From an uncultured Odoribacter sp. (GTDB lineage Bacteria; Bacteroidota; Bacteroidia; Bacteroidales; Marinifilaceae), in the NCBI GenBank assembly GCA_944321165.1, contig CALUKE010000001.1, positions 248,001 to 312,000 of the forward strand: a stretch of DNA of 64,000 nucleotides, in the 5' to 3' direction. The notes under the pieces are model-generated. The model made no database searches, was not told the DNA's origin, and saw nothing but the letters and a program-made list of their open reading frames with translations. The translations under genes were made by a program, and so were the position numbers. Positions 28,860-39,543 of this stretch are shown in pieces (the stretch's first letter is position 1; each line of letters begins with the position of its first letter).

Positions 28860-31676
28860 ATGAGCTCATTTCTGGAACTTCTGGCCAAAGATATAATCCA
28901 AAAATACAGTAACCACCTGGCGGATCTGACGATTCTTTTCCCCAATAAAAGAGCCGGTCTTTTCCTGGCGGAAGAACTCTCCCGACAGATAAAACAGCCC
29001 GTCTGGATGCCAGAAATCCTGACTCTGAGCGAATACATCGAGAAACATTCCGGTTTAAAAAAAGCAGATCCCCTTCCGTTGATTATCAAACTGTATAAAT
29101 CCTATCGGACAGTATCCGGTTCTTCCGAAAAATTCGAAGACTTCTATTTTTGGGGAAATATGCTACTGGGAGATTTCGATGACGTTGATAAGTACCTGGT
29201 CGATGCCAAAGACCTGTTCTCCAATCTTATTGCCCTGAAAAAACTTGAATTGAACTTTTCCTATCTGACTGAAGAACAGATCTCCGCCATCCATTCTTTC
29301 TGGAACAGTTTCAACCCCGATAAATACAGCCAGGAACAAGAGCAATTTTTAAAGGTTTGGGACCAGTTGTATGCAACCTACACTCACTTTAAACAACACC
29401 TGTTCGAACATCATCTCTGCTATGAAGGGATGAATGAACGGTATTTTTGCGAACACCTCAATGATTACACACATTCCACTCACCTGCTGATTGCCGGTTT
29501 CAATGCCCTGAATCCCTGCGAAAAAAAAATATTTTCTTTTTGGCAGGAGGCCGGTATGGCTAATTTTTACTGGGATTACGACCTCTATTATACCATCAAT
29601 GAACATCAGGAAGCCGGACATTATCTCCGGGAAAATTTAAAAATGTTTCCCAATGAATTAGGGGCGGAACATTTCAACAATTTCAGATACAACGGAAAAC
29701 AAATCGAATACCTATCAGTACCGTCAACCGTCGGCCAAGCAAAATTACTGAGCAGATTGACCGAAGGCATCAAAGAGGAAGATCCCCGCCAGACAGCCAT
29801 TGTCCTGTGTGAAGAACAAATGCTGATCCCGGTCATGCATTCCCTCCCGCCGCATTTTTCAAAAATCAACATTACAATGGGCTATCCGGCCCAAAATACT
29901 TCTGTCGCCGCACTGATCAGCTTGCTCTGCGACCTGAAAAACTATGCCAAACGGGAAGGAGAAACCACCTATTATTATTATAAACCGGTGATTGCCCTGC
30001 TCAACCACAAATTGATTCAGGAGTTGTGTCCGGAAGAAATATATCAGATAACCAATTATATTCATCAGAAAAACATCATTTATGTAACAGAAAAAAGTCT
30101 GCAATTCCATGCATTTACCCGGGCTATTTTCTCGAGTTCTCCGGAAAAGAAAATATCCGAATACTTACTCGATATATTGCATCTGCTCATTCATTCCGAA
30201 CTCCGAGAAAAAACCGATCCCCTAGAAAAAGAGTTTGTATTCGCCATATATACACAAATTCAAACGATTCAGAATACCTTTCAAGAAGAAAATCTGGAAC
30301 CGGACAGCAAACTGTATCTGCAAATCATCGAAAAAGTCATCGGACACATGACCATTCCTTTTTCCGGAGAACCGTTGGAAGGCCTGCAAGTGATGGGATT
30401 GATGGAGACCCGTATGCTCGATTTTCGCCATCTGATCATTCTATCGGCGAATGAGGGAACTCTCCCCAAAACCTCTCTTCCTTCTTCCTTCATCCCATAC
30501 AACCTCCGATTCGGTTTCCGCATGCCGACCCCGGAACACCAAGATGCCGTATTTGCCTATTATTTCTACCGTCTACTGCAACGTGCCAAACACATACAAA
30601 TTTTGTACACCTCCGGAGCAAAAGGCATGAAGGGAGGAGAAATGAGCCGTTTCCTCTACCAGATTAAATACGAATCGGGTCTCCCCATTCAAGAATGCCA
30701 TTTTCAAAATCCGATTTCCACCCAGACTCCCCGGACAATCGAAATTTCCAAAAAGGAGGATGTTCTTCAGCAACTCCGTCAATATACCCTGTCCACAGAA
30801 CAGGCCATCTCCCCCTCAGCCCTGAATACCTACATCGACTGCCCGTTAAAATTCTATTTCAAATACATCGTTCAAATCAAAGAAAAAGAAGAATTAACGG
30901 AAGAACTGGATCACCGTTTATTGGGAAATATCTTTCACGAATGTTCTGAATCTTTATATGCCACAGTTCGCGGAGGAAAAATTACCATCGATGCGATCGA
31001 TGCCATTCTCGAAAATAAAAACATGATCGATGAACACATCCATCGTTCTTATCTCAAAATATATCATCCCCAAATCACCCGACTCATCGGTCACGGAAGC
31101 AACGAATTGATTTTGGAGATAATCCAAAAATATCTTCGAAAAATGTTCTCTTACGACAAGAACTTCTGTCCCTTTCAGATAATCGCCATGGAAAAACGTT
31201 TTTTTGTTCCACTTCAAGTCAACCTCCAATCCCAGATTACTCCAGTCTACATCGGCGGCTTTATCGACCGGATTGATCAAACCAGAGAAGGCATCCGCAT
31301 CATCGATTATAAAACCGGAACAGATACGACTTCTTTTAAAGACATGGCATCTCTTTTTGATTCAACAAACCCGAATAGAAACAAAGCCGCGTTTCAGACC
31401 ATGTTGTATTGCCTCATGTTCGGCCACACGCATCCTTCAGAATATCCCTTGATTCCAGGTATTTACAACACCAAACTGCTGTTCGGGAAAGCATATGACT
31501 TCCATTTACAATACGACAATACTCCCGTGCAAGACTTCCGACGCTATCAGGAAGAATTCTTAGCCCATCTCCATCAACTTCTGGCAGAACTGTTTTCGTC
31601 AGACACCTCCTTTCACCAAACCGAAAATACGAAGAAATGCATAAACTGCAGCTACAGCAAGATTTGCCGGAGATAA
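28860..31676 (+). CDS. AddB-type PD-(D/E)XK nuclease / helicase-like subunit
   Basis: 938-residue protein of the AddB/exonuclease-V class used in double-strand break repair. The N-terminal half is superfamily-I-helicase-like (LTILFPNKRAGLFLAEELSRQ). The C-terminal nuclease has GFIDRID with Asp near residue 804 and IIDYKTG near 816, the PD-(D/E)XK core. Four cysteines, Cys661 (DCPLKFYF) and Cys927/930/936 at the extreme C-terminus, match the iron-sulfur clasp around AddB nucleases. No AddA gene is adjacent in this window. The call rests on these motifs and length; a stand-alone nuclease cannot be excluded. Confidence 0.85.
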   Translation: MSSFLELLAKDIIQKYSNHLADLTILFPNKRAGLFLAEELSRQIKQPVWMPEILTLSEYIEKHSGLKKADPLPLIIKLYKSYRTVSGSSEKFEDFYFWGNMLLGDFDDVDKYLVDAKDLFSNLIALKKLELNFSYLTEEQISAIHSFWNSFNPDKYSQEQEQFLKVWDQLYATYTHFKQHLFEHHLCYEGMNERYFCEHLNDYTHSTHLLIAGFNALNPCEKKIFSFWQEAGMANFYWDYDLYYTINEHQEAGHYLRENLKMFPNELGAEHFNNFRYNGKQIEYLSVPSTVGQAKLLSRLTEGIKEEDPRQTAIVLCEEQMLIPVMHSLPPHFSKINITMGYPAQNTSVAALISLLCDLKNYAKREGETTYYYYKPVIALLNHKLIQELCPEEIYQITNYIHQKNIIYVTEKSLQFHAFTRAIFSSSPEKKISEYLLDILHLLIHSELREKTDPLEKEFVFAIYTQIQTIQNTFQEENLEPDSKLYLQIIEKVIGHMTIPFSGEPLEGLQVMGLMETRMLDFRHLIILSANEGTLPKTSLPSSFIPYNLRFGFRMPTPEHQDAVFAYYFYRLLQRAKHIQILYTSGAKGMKGGEMSRFLYQIKYESGLPIQECHFQNPISTQTPRTIEISKKEDVLQQLRQYTLSTEQAISPSALNTYIDCPLKFYFKYIVQIKEKEELTEELDHRLLGNIFHECSESLYATVRGGKITIDAIDAILENKNMIDEHIHRSYLKIYHPQITRLIGHGSNELILEIIQKYLRKMFSYDKNFCPFQIIAMEKRFFVPLQVNLQSQITPVYIGGFIDRIDQTREGIRIIDYKTGTDTTSFKDMASLFDSTNPNRNKAAFQTMLYCLMFGHTHPSEYPLIPGIYNTKLLFGKAYDFHLQYDNTPVQDFRRYQEEFLAHLHQLLAELFSSDTSFHQTENTKKCINCSYSKICRR

Positions 31677-31736
31677 ACAAAACTTCTAACAAAAGTATAT
31701 ATACTAAAAAACCTTCTCAACAGGTAAAAAGTAATT

Positions 31737-32324
31737 TCATATCTTACCAAACGGTTCAATTCCTAATTTATCAATCCACTTCCGGATGATTTCCTCGTTG
31801 GCCTGATTGAGCAGACATCCCTCTTTCCAATGCAGAGCCGGATAAGATGTCCTCAACGTCTCTGCGCTATTCGAAATGCTGCTACTGCCCGATGTTGCGA
31901 ACGGAATTACCGTCTTTCCTTTCAGATCAAGGCTTTCAAGAAAGGTATTGATTACTCTCGGCGCAAGATTCCACCAAATGGGATAACCGATAAAAATAAC
32001 ATCGTAATCAGCGATATTCTCTTTTTGGCCTTTGATCGCCGGACGCGATTGAGGATCGTTCATCTCCACCGAACTGCGCGACCGCTTGTTGCGCCAATCA
32101 AGGTCTGCCTTTGTATAAGATTCGACAGGGGTAATGGCATAAAGTTCCCCACCTGTAACATTCGCCAATTTCTCTGCAATACGGGCCGTCGTACCAGTTG
32201 CTGAAAAATAGGCGACCAGGATTTTATGATTCGTTTGCATGCTATCCACATTTTGTTTTTGTTGTGCATAAGTCATAGCCGTCATACTGATGACAGACCA
32301 CCATACCAATAAGAATTTATGCAT
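31737..32324 (-). CDS. Flavodoxin with signal peptide
   Basis: FMN-binding electron carrier of 195 residues. After an N-terminal signal-like segment (residues 1-20, ending TYAQ) comes the flavodoxin phosphate loop YFSATGTTARIAEKL, then IGYPIWWNLAPRVINTFLESLDL and the FATSGSSSISNS loop. Flavodoxins are normally cytoplasmic, so the signal is noteworthy. Last gene of the AraC-linked operon, 13 bases after the CMD-cupin gene. Confidence 0.9.
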   Translation of the reverse strand: MHKFLLVWWSVISMTAMTYAQQKQNVDSMQTNHKILVAYFSATGTTARIAEKLANVTGGELYAITPVESYTKADLDWRNKRSRSSVEMNDPQSRPAIKGQKENIADYDVIFIGYPIWWNLAPRVINTFLESLDLKGKTVIPFATSGSSSISNSAETLRTSYPALHWKEGCLLNQANEEIIRKWIDKLGIEPFGKI

Positions 32325-32337
32325 AAGAAATCTGTTT

Positions 32338-33156
32338 TTATTTTTGAAGTCTGTTATACTCTTCGTCCGTCACAGGTTCAAGCCACTCGTTTGAAGTATT
32401 ATCCCCGGCAATCTCGAAAGCCAAATGTGCGAACCAACTGTCTGCAGCGGCACCGTGCCAATGTTTTACACCTGCAGGAATATGAATGACCGTACCGGGC
32501 AAAATTTCTACTGCCGGTTTTCCCTCTTCCTGATACCATCCCCGTCCGGCTACGCCGACGAGCATTTGTCCTCCGCCCCGCGTTGCCTGGTGAATATGCC
32601 AATTATTACGGCAACCCGGCTCGAAAGTAACATTAGAAACGTTTACCTGCTCGCGTGAAATCGGTGCAAGATAGCTCTGTCCAATGAAATACTGCGCATA
32701 TGCTGTATTCGGTTCACCGATAGGGAAAATCATCTCGCGTTGAAAAGCAGCTTTAGCATCTTCGCCGGCCGTATCTTCCGCCCATACTCCTTTGGCAAGA
32801 TTGAAGGCAGCCCAAGCTTTCGGCCATCCGGCATAAAAACCGATGTGAGTAATAATCTCAGCAATTTCTGTTCGGGTAATGCCATTTTTCTTTGCCGACT
32901 GAAGATGAAATACAAGTGAACTGTCCGTAATTCCCTGACTGATAAGTGATGTAATCGTTACCAGACTGCGGTCGCGTAAACCGAGTTTATCAGTGCGGCT
33001 CCATACCTCACCGAACAACACATCATCGTTGAGTTCTGCAAATTTCGGGGCGAACGTTCCCAATTGGTCGCGTCCTGCCGTTTGTACAATCTTTTCCTGT
33101 GCCATAACATGAAATGTGAAAAAAGTAAATACTGAAATTAAAATGATTCTGTTCAT
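32338..33156 (-). CDS. Carboxymuconolactone decarboxylase-like and cupin fusion, exported
   Basis: 272 residues: signal peptide (1-19, ending VMAQ), a CMD/AhpD-like helical domain at about 35-130 (RDRSLVTITSLISQG, EIAEIITHIGFYAGWPKAWAAF) and a cupin domain at about 160-255 (NWHIHQATRGGGQMLVGVAGRGWYQEEGKP, GTVIHIPAGVKHWHGA). The CMD part lacks the CxxC of AhpD peroxidases. The cupin HxH motif and later His suggest a metal site. Fusions like this occur as quinone/sugar-stress oxidoreductase partners; the reaction is unknown. Encoded between an acetyltransferase and a flavodoxin. Confidence 0.85.
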   Translation of the reverse strand: MNRIILISVFTFFTFHVMAQEKIVQTAGRDQLGTFAPKFAELNDDVLFGEVWSRTDKLGLRDRSLVTITSLISQGITDSSLVFHLQSAKKNGITRTEIAEIITHIGFYAGWPKAWAAFNLAKGVWAEDTAGEDAKAAFQREMIFPIGEPNTAYAQYFIGQSYLAPISREQVNVSNVTFEPGCRNNWHIHQATRGGGQMLVGVAGRGWYQEEGKPAVEILPGTVIHIPAGVKHWHGAAADSWFAHLAFEIAGDNTSNEWLEPVTDEEYNRLQK

Positions 33157-33199
33157 AATTAAATGAAATGATTGATTCTATTTGACAAATAATCCCCTT

Positions 33200-33760
33200 T
33201 CAGATATTTTTGATAAATTTTGCCGGAACACCACCCACAATCGTATTCGCAGCTACCTCTTTCGTTACAACGGCACCTGCAGCCACCACGGCATTGTCGC
33301 CGATAGTAACACCTTGCAGAATAGTGGCATTCGAGCCCACCCAGACATTCCTGCCCAACACGATAGGTGCGGGATAAGTGTGACTACGCTCTTCAGGAGC
33401 AAGTCCGTGATTGAGTGTAGCGAATACTACATTATGTCCAATCTGACATCCATCCCCTATCGTTACTCCTCCATGGTCCTGAAAATGACAGCAAGCATTG
33501 ACAAATACATGCTCACCCATCGTAATGTTCTTTCCAAAATCCGTATAAAACGGAGGAAAGACACGAAACGATTGCGGCACTTGATAGCCGAACAATTCAG
33601 AAAGCAAGTCCCGGATCTCATCGGGCGTGTGGTAAGCCGTATTCAGCCGAAACGTAACTCGACGAGCTTCATTGCTCATCTCATCCATGAAACGATGTAT
33701 TTCCTCCGTATCAAGCGCTCTGCGCGTTTTTACATATTCTTTAAAATCTTTGATATTCAT
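33200..33760 (-). CDS. Hexapeptide acyltransferase (maltose/galactoside O-acetyltransferase-like)
   Basis: Left-handed beta-helix acetyltransferase of about 186 residues. The N-terminal helix domain (TRRALDTEEIHRFMDEMSNEARRVTFRLN) and the repeated hexapeptides (GDGCQIGHNVVFATLNHG, IVLGRNVWVGSNATILQGVTIGDNAVVAAGAVVTKEV) are typical of the LacA/Maa family, including the catalytic His in LNHG. The ATG at 33760 gives the standard MNIKDFKEY start; a TTG at 33781 is less likely. It belongs to the AraC-linked operon. The acceptor is unknown. Confidence 0.9.
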   Translation of the reverse strand: MNIKDFKEYVKTRRALDTEEIHRFMDEMSNEARRVTFRLNTAYHTPDEIRDLLSELFGYQVPQSFRVFPPFYTDFGKNITMGEHVFVNACCHFQDHGGVTIGDGCQIGHNVVFATLNHGLAPEERSHTYPAPIVLGRNVWVGSNATILQGVTIGDNAVVAAGAVVTKEVAANTIVGGVPAKFIKNI

Positions 33761-33886
33761 ATTTTCAATTTTTACATTCAATATTATATAAACATTCTAT
33801 TTCGCATCTGATAGTTGAAAGATACCCACCCCTGAATCGACATCTTTACAGCGTTATTTAGCATAACATGAGCCATTTGTTTCCTG

Positions 33887-35014
<1,128 letters not shown>

Positions 35015-35221
35015 TTACGAATGATCACAATCCATCATATCCCGCAGAATTGCCATCTCGTTCTCTTCCAACCGAAAGGTTCCGGTATCCATTTCAGAAG
35101 TGTTTTGTTCCAGGAATTGTCGCAAAACTTTTCGAGGAGTCGTATGGTAACGATCGGCCAGAAAGCATACAATTTCATCATCATAAATCTTTTCAGGGAT
35201 ATCTGTTCCTTGTTTCATCAT
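35015..35221 (-). CDS. Small hypothetical protein of the redox operon
   Basis: 68-residue acidic protein, mostly helical, with the pattern YDDEIVCFLADRYHTTPRKVLRQFLEQ resembling small helix-turn-helix-like or DUF3791-type proteins. Its stop lies only about ten bases before the aldo/keto reductase start, and it is the first gene of that operon opposite the AraC gene. I do not recognise a function. ATGs at 35221 and 35218 are equally plausible. Confidence 0.6.
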   Translation of the reverse strand: MMKQGTDIPEKIYDDEIVCFLADRYHTTPRKVLRQFLEQNTSEMDTGTFRLEENEMAILRDMMDCDHS

Positions 35222-35348
35222 TCTTGATTATTTTTCATGATGTAAAATTATAGGTTTCCCGGGAGGAAAATGTATCGATAAATGGGATGTTTGTATTCAT
35301 TTTACTGATTTTCATACAGCATCCTTCATCGGTTTAAAGGGAAAAATG

Positions 35349-35356
35349 TATTTTTG
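35349..35356 (+). promoter_or_regulatory. Promoter -7 element for the AraC-family gene
   Basis: TATTTTTG matches TAnnTTTG exactly and lies 28 bases before the ATG at 35385, in the divergent intergenic region shared with the redox operon. No clear -33 element is seen. The same 163-base region must also hold the operon promoter; a near-match TACATTTT on the minus strand at about 35267-35274 is a weak candidate. Confidence 0.4.
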
Positions 35357-35384
35357 TAATTGAGCACCAAATATTCCGGGATAT

Positions 35385-36287
35385 ATGAGCAAGATTCAGA
35401 AAGTAAAAAATGTAAGTGATTACAGCCGTTACGTAGGAGCTGCCGACGGTCATCCATGGGTCTGCGTCATTGATTTTGCAAAAGTATCACCTGTACGTCA
35501 TTGCCTGAATAATTACAGTGTCTATGGTATTTTCTTTCATGATGAGGCCGATATAGATCTGGAATATGGTTGTGGAAAATACGACTATAAGAAAGGAACA
35601 GTTATCTGTGTCGCTCCCGGGCAGATAGGAGGCAAGGAAGACAACGGCGAGCGGGTAAATCTGACAGGATGGGCATTACTCTTTCATCCCGACCTATTGC
35701 ATGGTACACCTTTGGAAAAGTCAATCAAAGAATATTCGTTCTTCGATTACAGGATCAACGAAGCATTACATATGACCGATGAAGAACACGACGTACTTGT
35801 TTCACTGATGCGGCAAATCCAAGACGAAATCGAGCGAAAACCGGATACAGTACAAAACGCGATTATCGTAAATTATATCGGGTTGGTACTGAATTTTTGC
35901 CAACGTTTCTATAATCGGCAGTTTCTTACCCGAAAATTGGAAAACACGGATACGCTAATGAAGTTTGACAGTCTGCTGCGGAACTATTTCGATGAAAACC
36001 GACAACTGTCATTCGGTCTACCCTCCGTCCAATATTGTGCGGATAAACTATACATGTCTGCCAATTATTTCGGTGACCTGATCAAAAAAATGACAGGCGA
36101 TACAGCCGGCAGATATATTCGCCAATATATTATTCAACGGGCGAAAAACGAACTTACAACAGGTGCAAGCATCGCCCAGGTGGCCTACAAACTCGGCTTC
36201 GAGTATCCGCAACACCTCAGCAAAATGTTCAAGCAGCAAACGGGAATGACTCCTACCGCATATTGTAAAAGCCTTCGAAAACGATAA
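35385..36287 (+). CDS. AraC-family transcriptional regulator
   Basis: 300 residues. The N-terminal cupin-like sensing domain (VRHCLNNYSVYGIFFHDEADIDLEYGCGKYDYKKGTVICVAPGQIGG) precedes the paired helix-turn-helix DNA-binding domain from about 200 (PSVQYCADKLYMSANYFGDLIKKMTG, then the second helix pair IAQVAYKLGFEYPQHLSKMFKQQTGMTPTAYC). It is divergent from the aldo/keto reductase operon and most likely activates it in response to an unknown compound. Confidence 0.93.
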   Translation: MSKIQKVKNVSDYSRYVGAADGHPWVCVIDFAKVSPVRHCLNNYSVYGIFFHDEADIDLEYGCGKYDYKKGTVICVAPGQIGGKEDNGERVNLTGWALLFHPDLLHGTPLEKSIKEYSFFDYRINEALHMTDEEHDVLVSLMRQIQDEIERKPDTVQNAIIVNYIGLVLNFCQRFYNRQFLTRKLENTDTLMKFDSLLRNYFDENRQLSFGLPSVQYCADKLYMSANYFGDLIKKMTGDTAGRYIRQYIIQRAKNELTTGASIAQVAYKLGFEYPQHLSKMFKQQTGMTPTAYCKSLRKR

Positions 36288-36428
36288 GATACCCAACGAC
36301 ACCTATATCCTTAACGGAAATACCAAGAAGCAACACCGCCAAATCGACAAGTTCTCAATTCTATTCTCCAAAAACGCTGAACCCACAGAATCAATCACAA
36401 ACTTTAAAAAAAGCCATAAAACACCAGC

Positions 36429-36457
36429 GCGGCAAACAAATCCTCATTGTCTGCCGC
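36429..36457. terminator. Possible bidirectional hairpin between convergent genes
   Basis: GCGGCA and TGCCGC form a 6-bp stem that extends inward by ACAA/TTGT across one mismatch. It lies in the 205-base gap between the convergent AraC-family gene and the DUF2795 gene, with T-runs some bases away on both sides. Otherwise the gap shows nothing I can name. Confidence 0.35.
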
Positions 36458-36492
36458 ACTGATATTTAGCTATTTAAACTCTTTTTGAGAAC

Positions 36493-36714
36493 TTAATACT
36501 CGTCCTCGTTGAAGAAAAAGTCATCTTTGCTCGGATAATCGGGCCAAATATCTTCTATACTTTCAAAAATTTCCTCATCATCCTCTATATCCTGAAGATT
36601 TTCAATGACTTCCATGGGAGCTCCGGAACGGATCGCATAATCAATCAACTCATCTTTTGATGCGGGCCATGGTGCATCTTCCAGTTTTGAAGCAAGTTCC
36701 AATGTCCAATACAT
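36493..36714 (-). CDS. DUF2795-like small acidic protein
   Basis: 73 residues, very acidic (C-terminal half rich in D, E, F). The N-terminal pattern YWTLELASKLEDAPWPASKDELIDYAIRSGAPMEVIENLQDI matches the DUF2795 domain, a small helical unit of unknown role. It has its own good promoter, indicating a real independently expressed gene. No partner is obvious. Confidence 0.75.
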   Translation of the reverse strand: MYWTLELASKLEDAPWPASKDELIDYAIRSGAPMEVIENLQDIEDDEEIFESIEDIWPDYPSKDDFFFNEDEY

Positions 36715-36752
36715 AATGATATCGTATTTTTAGCGTTTCTCTAAAATTTCCG

Positions 36753-36783
36753 CAAAAGTAAATCTTTTTTGCTAATATACAAG
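36753..36783 (-). promoter_or_regulatory. Promoter of the DUF2795 gene
   Basis: Minus strand: CTTG (one mismatch from TTTG) at 36780-36783, 19-base spacer, then TACTTTTG at 36753-36760, an exact -7 match. The implied leader is about 30 bases. Confidence 0.65.
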
Positions 36784-36844
36784 CATAAAAAGATAAATTA
36801 ATAGATATTTTTATAATTACATGAAAATCAAATATTTTAACATA

Positions 36845-37726
36845 TCAAACAAGAGTTTCCAAGGGCTCTACATGAATGGTTACAGACATATGCAATTCAT
36901 TCTCTATTCTTTTTTCCACCAAAGTAGCCTTTCGATGTGCTTCTTCCACCGTTTCGCTGCCTGGAACCCGAATATGAAAGGTAAATTCAATGCAATATCC
37001 GTAATTGTGAATATGAAAATGATGCGGATAGGCCGAAGGTCCTATTTCTTCTTTTACAATATTTTCCACTTTCCGAATCACCTCTTCAGAGGGCTGTTCA
37101 CCTAAAATTTTATTGGCAGCTTCCCGGATAATACCATAGGCCGCATAAAACAGCATAAAAGAGATCAACATACCCAAAGCCCCATCGATCCACCAGATAT
37201 AAGGACTCAGGAACAAACCGCCCAAAACAACGACCGAAGACAGGGCATCGCTCCGATGATGCCATCCGTCGGCTTTGACGGCCGAATTACCAGTTCTACG
37301 GGCAATGGCAAAAGCATAACGCGCCAACAGTTCTTTCAGAACAATGGAAGCAATCGTTGCCGCATAGGCAAGCCAGCCGAAATTGGCCGCTTCATGTTTC
37401 TGCAGTTTACTGATAGCATCCTTGATAAATTCAAAACCGACCAATATCAACAGAATGGCAATAATAATTGCCGACACCTGCTCCCATCGCCCATGGCCGA
37501 AAGGATGTTCTTTGTCCGGTTTCTTGGAAGAAAGCTTGATTCCTCCTATTACCACCAAAGAGGTCAATGAATCCGATAGAGTATGCCACGCATCCGCTAC
37601 CAAAGCCACCGACGCCGAAACAATACCGGCATAATACTTGAAAGCAAAAAGCAAGAGATTCAGAATCACCGAAACAATCCCCTCTCGATACCCTAATTTT
37701 GCATGCTCATCCATAATATAAATCAT
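36845..37726 (-). CDS. Cation diffusion facilitator family transporter
   Basis: Inner-membrane divalent-metal/proton antiporter (Zn, Fe or Mn). Six TM segments; TM2 carries SVALVADAWHTLSDSLTS with the HxxxD metal site, and TM5 shows DGWHHRSDALSS, the second half of the tetrahedral site. The cytoplasmic domain at the C-terminus follows (HFHIHNYGYCIEFTFHIRVPG). The ATG at 37726 overlaps the ClC stop as ATGA, implying coupling; an ATG at 37714 is an alternative. Metal specificity cannot be set from sequence alone. Confidence 0.92.
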   Translation of the reverse strand: MIYIMDEHAKLGYREGIVSVILNLLLFAFKYYAGIVSASVALVADAWHTLSDSLTSLVVIGGIKLSSKKPDKEHPFGHGRWEQVSAIIIAILLILVGFEFIKDAISKLQKHEAANFGWLAYAATIASIVLKELLARYAFAIARRTGNSAVKADGWHHRSDALSSVVVLGGLFLSPYIWWIDGALGMLISFMLFYAAYGIIREAANKILGEQPSEEVIRKVENIVKEEIGPSAYPHHFHIHNYGYCIEFTFHIRVPGSETVEEAHRKATLVEKRIENELHMSVTIHVEPLETLV

Positions 37727-39501
37727 TCGTCGGAAAAATGCTGGAGCACCCTCCGATAGGTATTAAAAATCTTAGCCTTAGAAACAAAACCGATATATTT
37801 TCCATCTTCAATCACCGGAAGATTCCAGGCTCCCGTATCCTCAAATTTTTTCATAACCACATCCATCGGATCCGTTACATCCACAATCGTCGGCGGAGTG
37901 GTCATAAAATCACGGACAAAAGTCAGGTCGTATAAATCCTGATTGAACATGATCTTACGTATATCATCCAATAATACGATTCCCAACAGCGAATCGTTCT
38001 CATCAACGACCGGAAAAATGTTCCGGCTGGAACGGGAAACTTTTTTCACCAGATCTCCCAAGGTGGCATCGATGGAAACCGTCTGCAAATCAGTCTCGAT
38101 TACTTTGTTCAATTTCATCAGGGTCAACACGGCCTTATCCTTGTTATGGGTGATCAGATCCCCTTTCATCGCCAACCGCCGGGCATAAATCGAATAGGGT
38201 TCCATTCCACGACCGGTCAAATGGGCCGTAACAGAAGTAATCATCAATGGCACCAACAAACTGTATCCACTGGTGATTTCCGCAATCAGAAACATGGCTG
38301 TCAGCGGAGAATTCATGACTCCCGACATCACCCCGGCCATTCCCGCCAATACGAAATAACTGACAGGCACATGAACGATTCCGGTCATATTGATCAAGGT
38401 TGCCACCAGAAATCCGGTTACACCTCCCGTAAACAAACTGGGCGCAAAAACACCACCAACCCCACCGCTACCATTGGTAAACGCCGTTGCCACAACCTTA
38501 ATGAATATCAATCCCACCGCATACAAAACAATCACAAACGAATAATTCCGATAGTCAAAGAAATAGGTATTATTGAGCAAGGCATCGGCATTCCCTTTCA
38601 GCAAATCTTCCAAAGAGGTATAACCTTCTCCATAAAGCGGAGGAAAAATATAGATCAACAAACCCAACAAAGCCCCTCCCACCAAAATACGCTTGAACTG
38701 ATTCGTTATACCGGTAATAAACTTTTCAATACGAATATTGGTTCGGATAAAATAGACAGAAACAAAACCGCAGAATATACCCAACAAAATATAATACGGA
38801 ACATTCGCCAAGGCAAAATGTTCATACACGGCAAATTCCAGCACCACACCCTCTCCCATTAAAAAATAAACAATCACATAGGAAGAAATGGCAGAAATCA
38901 TCAAGGGCACCAACGAGGCCATGGTCAAATCCAGCATCAAAACCTCGAGTGTAAAGACAATTCCGGCAATCGGAGCTTTAAAGATTCCCGCAATGGCTCC
39001 CGCCGCCCCACATCCGATCATCAGGGTCATGACCTTGTAGTTCATGTGGAAAAAACGAGCCAGATTCGAACCGATAGAAGCCCCCGTCAATACAATGGTC
39101 GCTTCCGTTCCCACAGAACCACCGAAACCGATGGTGATCGTACTGGCAATCATCGAAGAGTAATTGTTATGCGGTTTGATCATACTGTTCCGTCGCGAAA
39201 TGGCATACAGCACTTTTGTCACCCCATGGCTGATATCCTCTCTTACAAAATAACGGACAAACAGAGAAGTCAGCCAGATTCCGATAAACGGAAGAATGAA
39301 AAACAGCAGACTTCCGCTGTCGATTTGCAGTCGTTCTGTCAAAAACTGGTGAGTGAAATGAACGGAATTTTTCAGGAATACACCGGCCAATCCGGTGATA
39401 ATTCCCACCAGAAGACTCAGGACAATGATAAAATTCCTCTCTTTAATATGGCGTACCCGCCAACTTAAGAAACGTACGTACCAATTATTCCACCACGACA
39501 T
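37723..39501 (-). CDS. ClC chloride channel/transporter with two CBS domains
   Basis: 592 residues: ClC membrane core (residues about 20-430) and a CBS pair (about 455-585; LVKKVSRSSRNIFPVVDENDSLLGIV and FMTTPPTIVDVTD...NLPVIEDGKYIGFV). The pore motif GGVGGVFAPSLFTGG is present. At the gating position where E. coli ClC has GREGP this protein reads GSVGT (Val130), with a Glu three residues later, so the external gating glutamate is missing. It precedes the cation efflux gene by overlap and follows the DUF4831 gene by about 40 bases. Channel versus exchanger is open. Confidence 0.93.
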   Translation of the reverse strand: MSWWNNWYVRFLSWRVRHIKERNFIIVLSLLVGIITGLAGVFLKNSVHFTHQFLTERLQIDSGSLLFFILPFIGIWLTSLFVRYFVREDISHGVTKVLYAISRRNSMIKPHNNYSSMIASTITIGFGGSVGTEATIVLTGASIGSNLARFFHMNYKVMTLMIGCGAAGAIAGIFKAPIAGIVFTLEVLMLDLTMASLVPLMISAISSYVIVYFLMGEGVVLEFAVYEHFALANVPYYILLGIFCGFVSVYFIRTNIRIEKFITGITNQFKRILVGGALLGLLIYIFPPLYGEGYTSLEDLLKGNADALLNNTYFFDYRNYSFVIVLYAVGLIFIKVVATAFTNGSGGVGGVFAPSLFTGGVTGFLVATLINMTGIVHVPVSYFVLAGMAGVMSGVMNSPLTAMFLIAEITSGYSLLVPLMITSVTAHLTGRGMEPYSIYARRLAMKGDLITHNKDKAVLTLMKLNKVIETDLQTVSIDATLGDLVKKVSRSSRNIFPVVDENDSLLGIVLLDDIRKIMFNQDLYDLTFVRDFMTTPPTIVDVTDPMDVVMKKFEDTGAWNLPVIEDGKYIGFVSKAKIFNTYRRVLQHFSDE

Positions 39502-39543
39502 ACACGCATGCTAACAAATCCATCGACAACCTCTCTATCGAGA

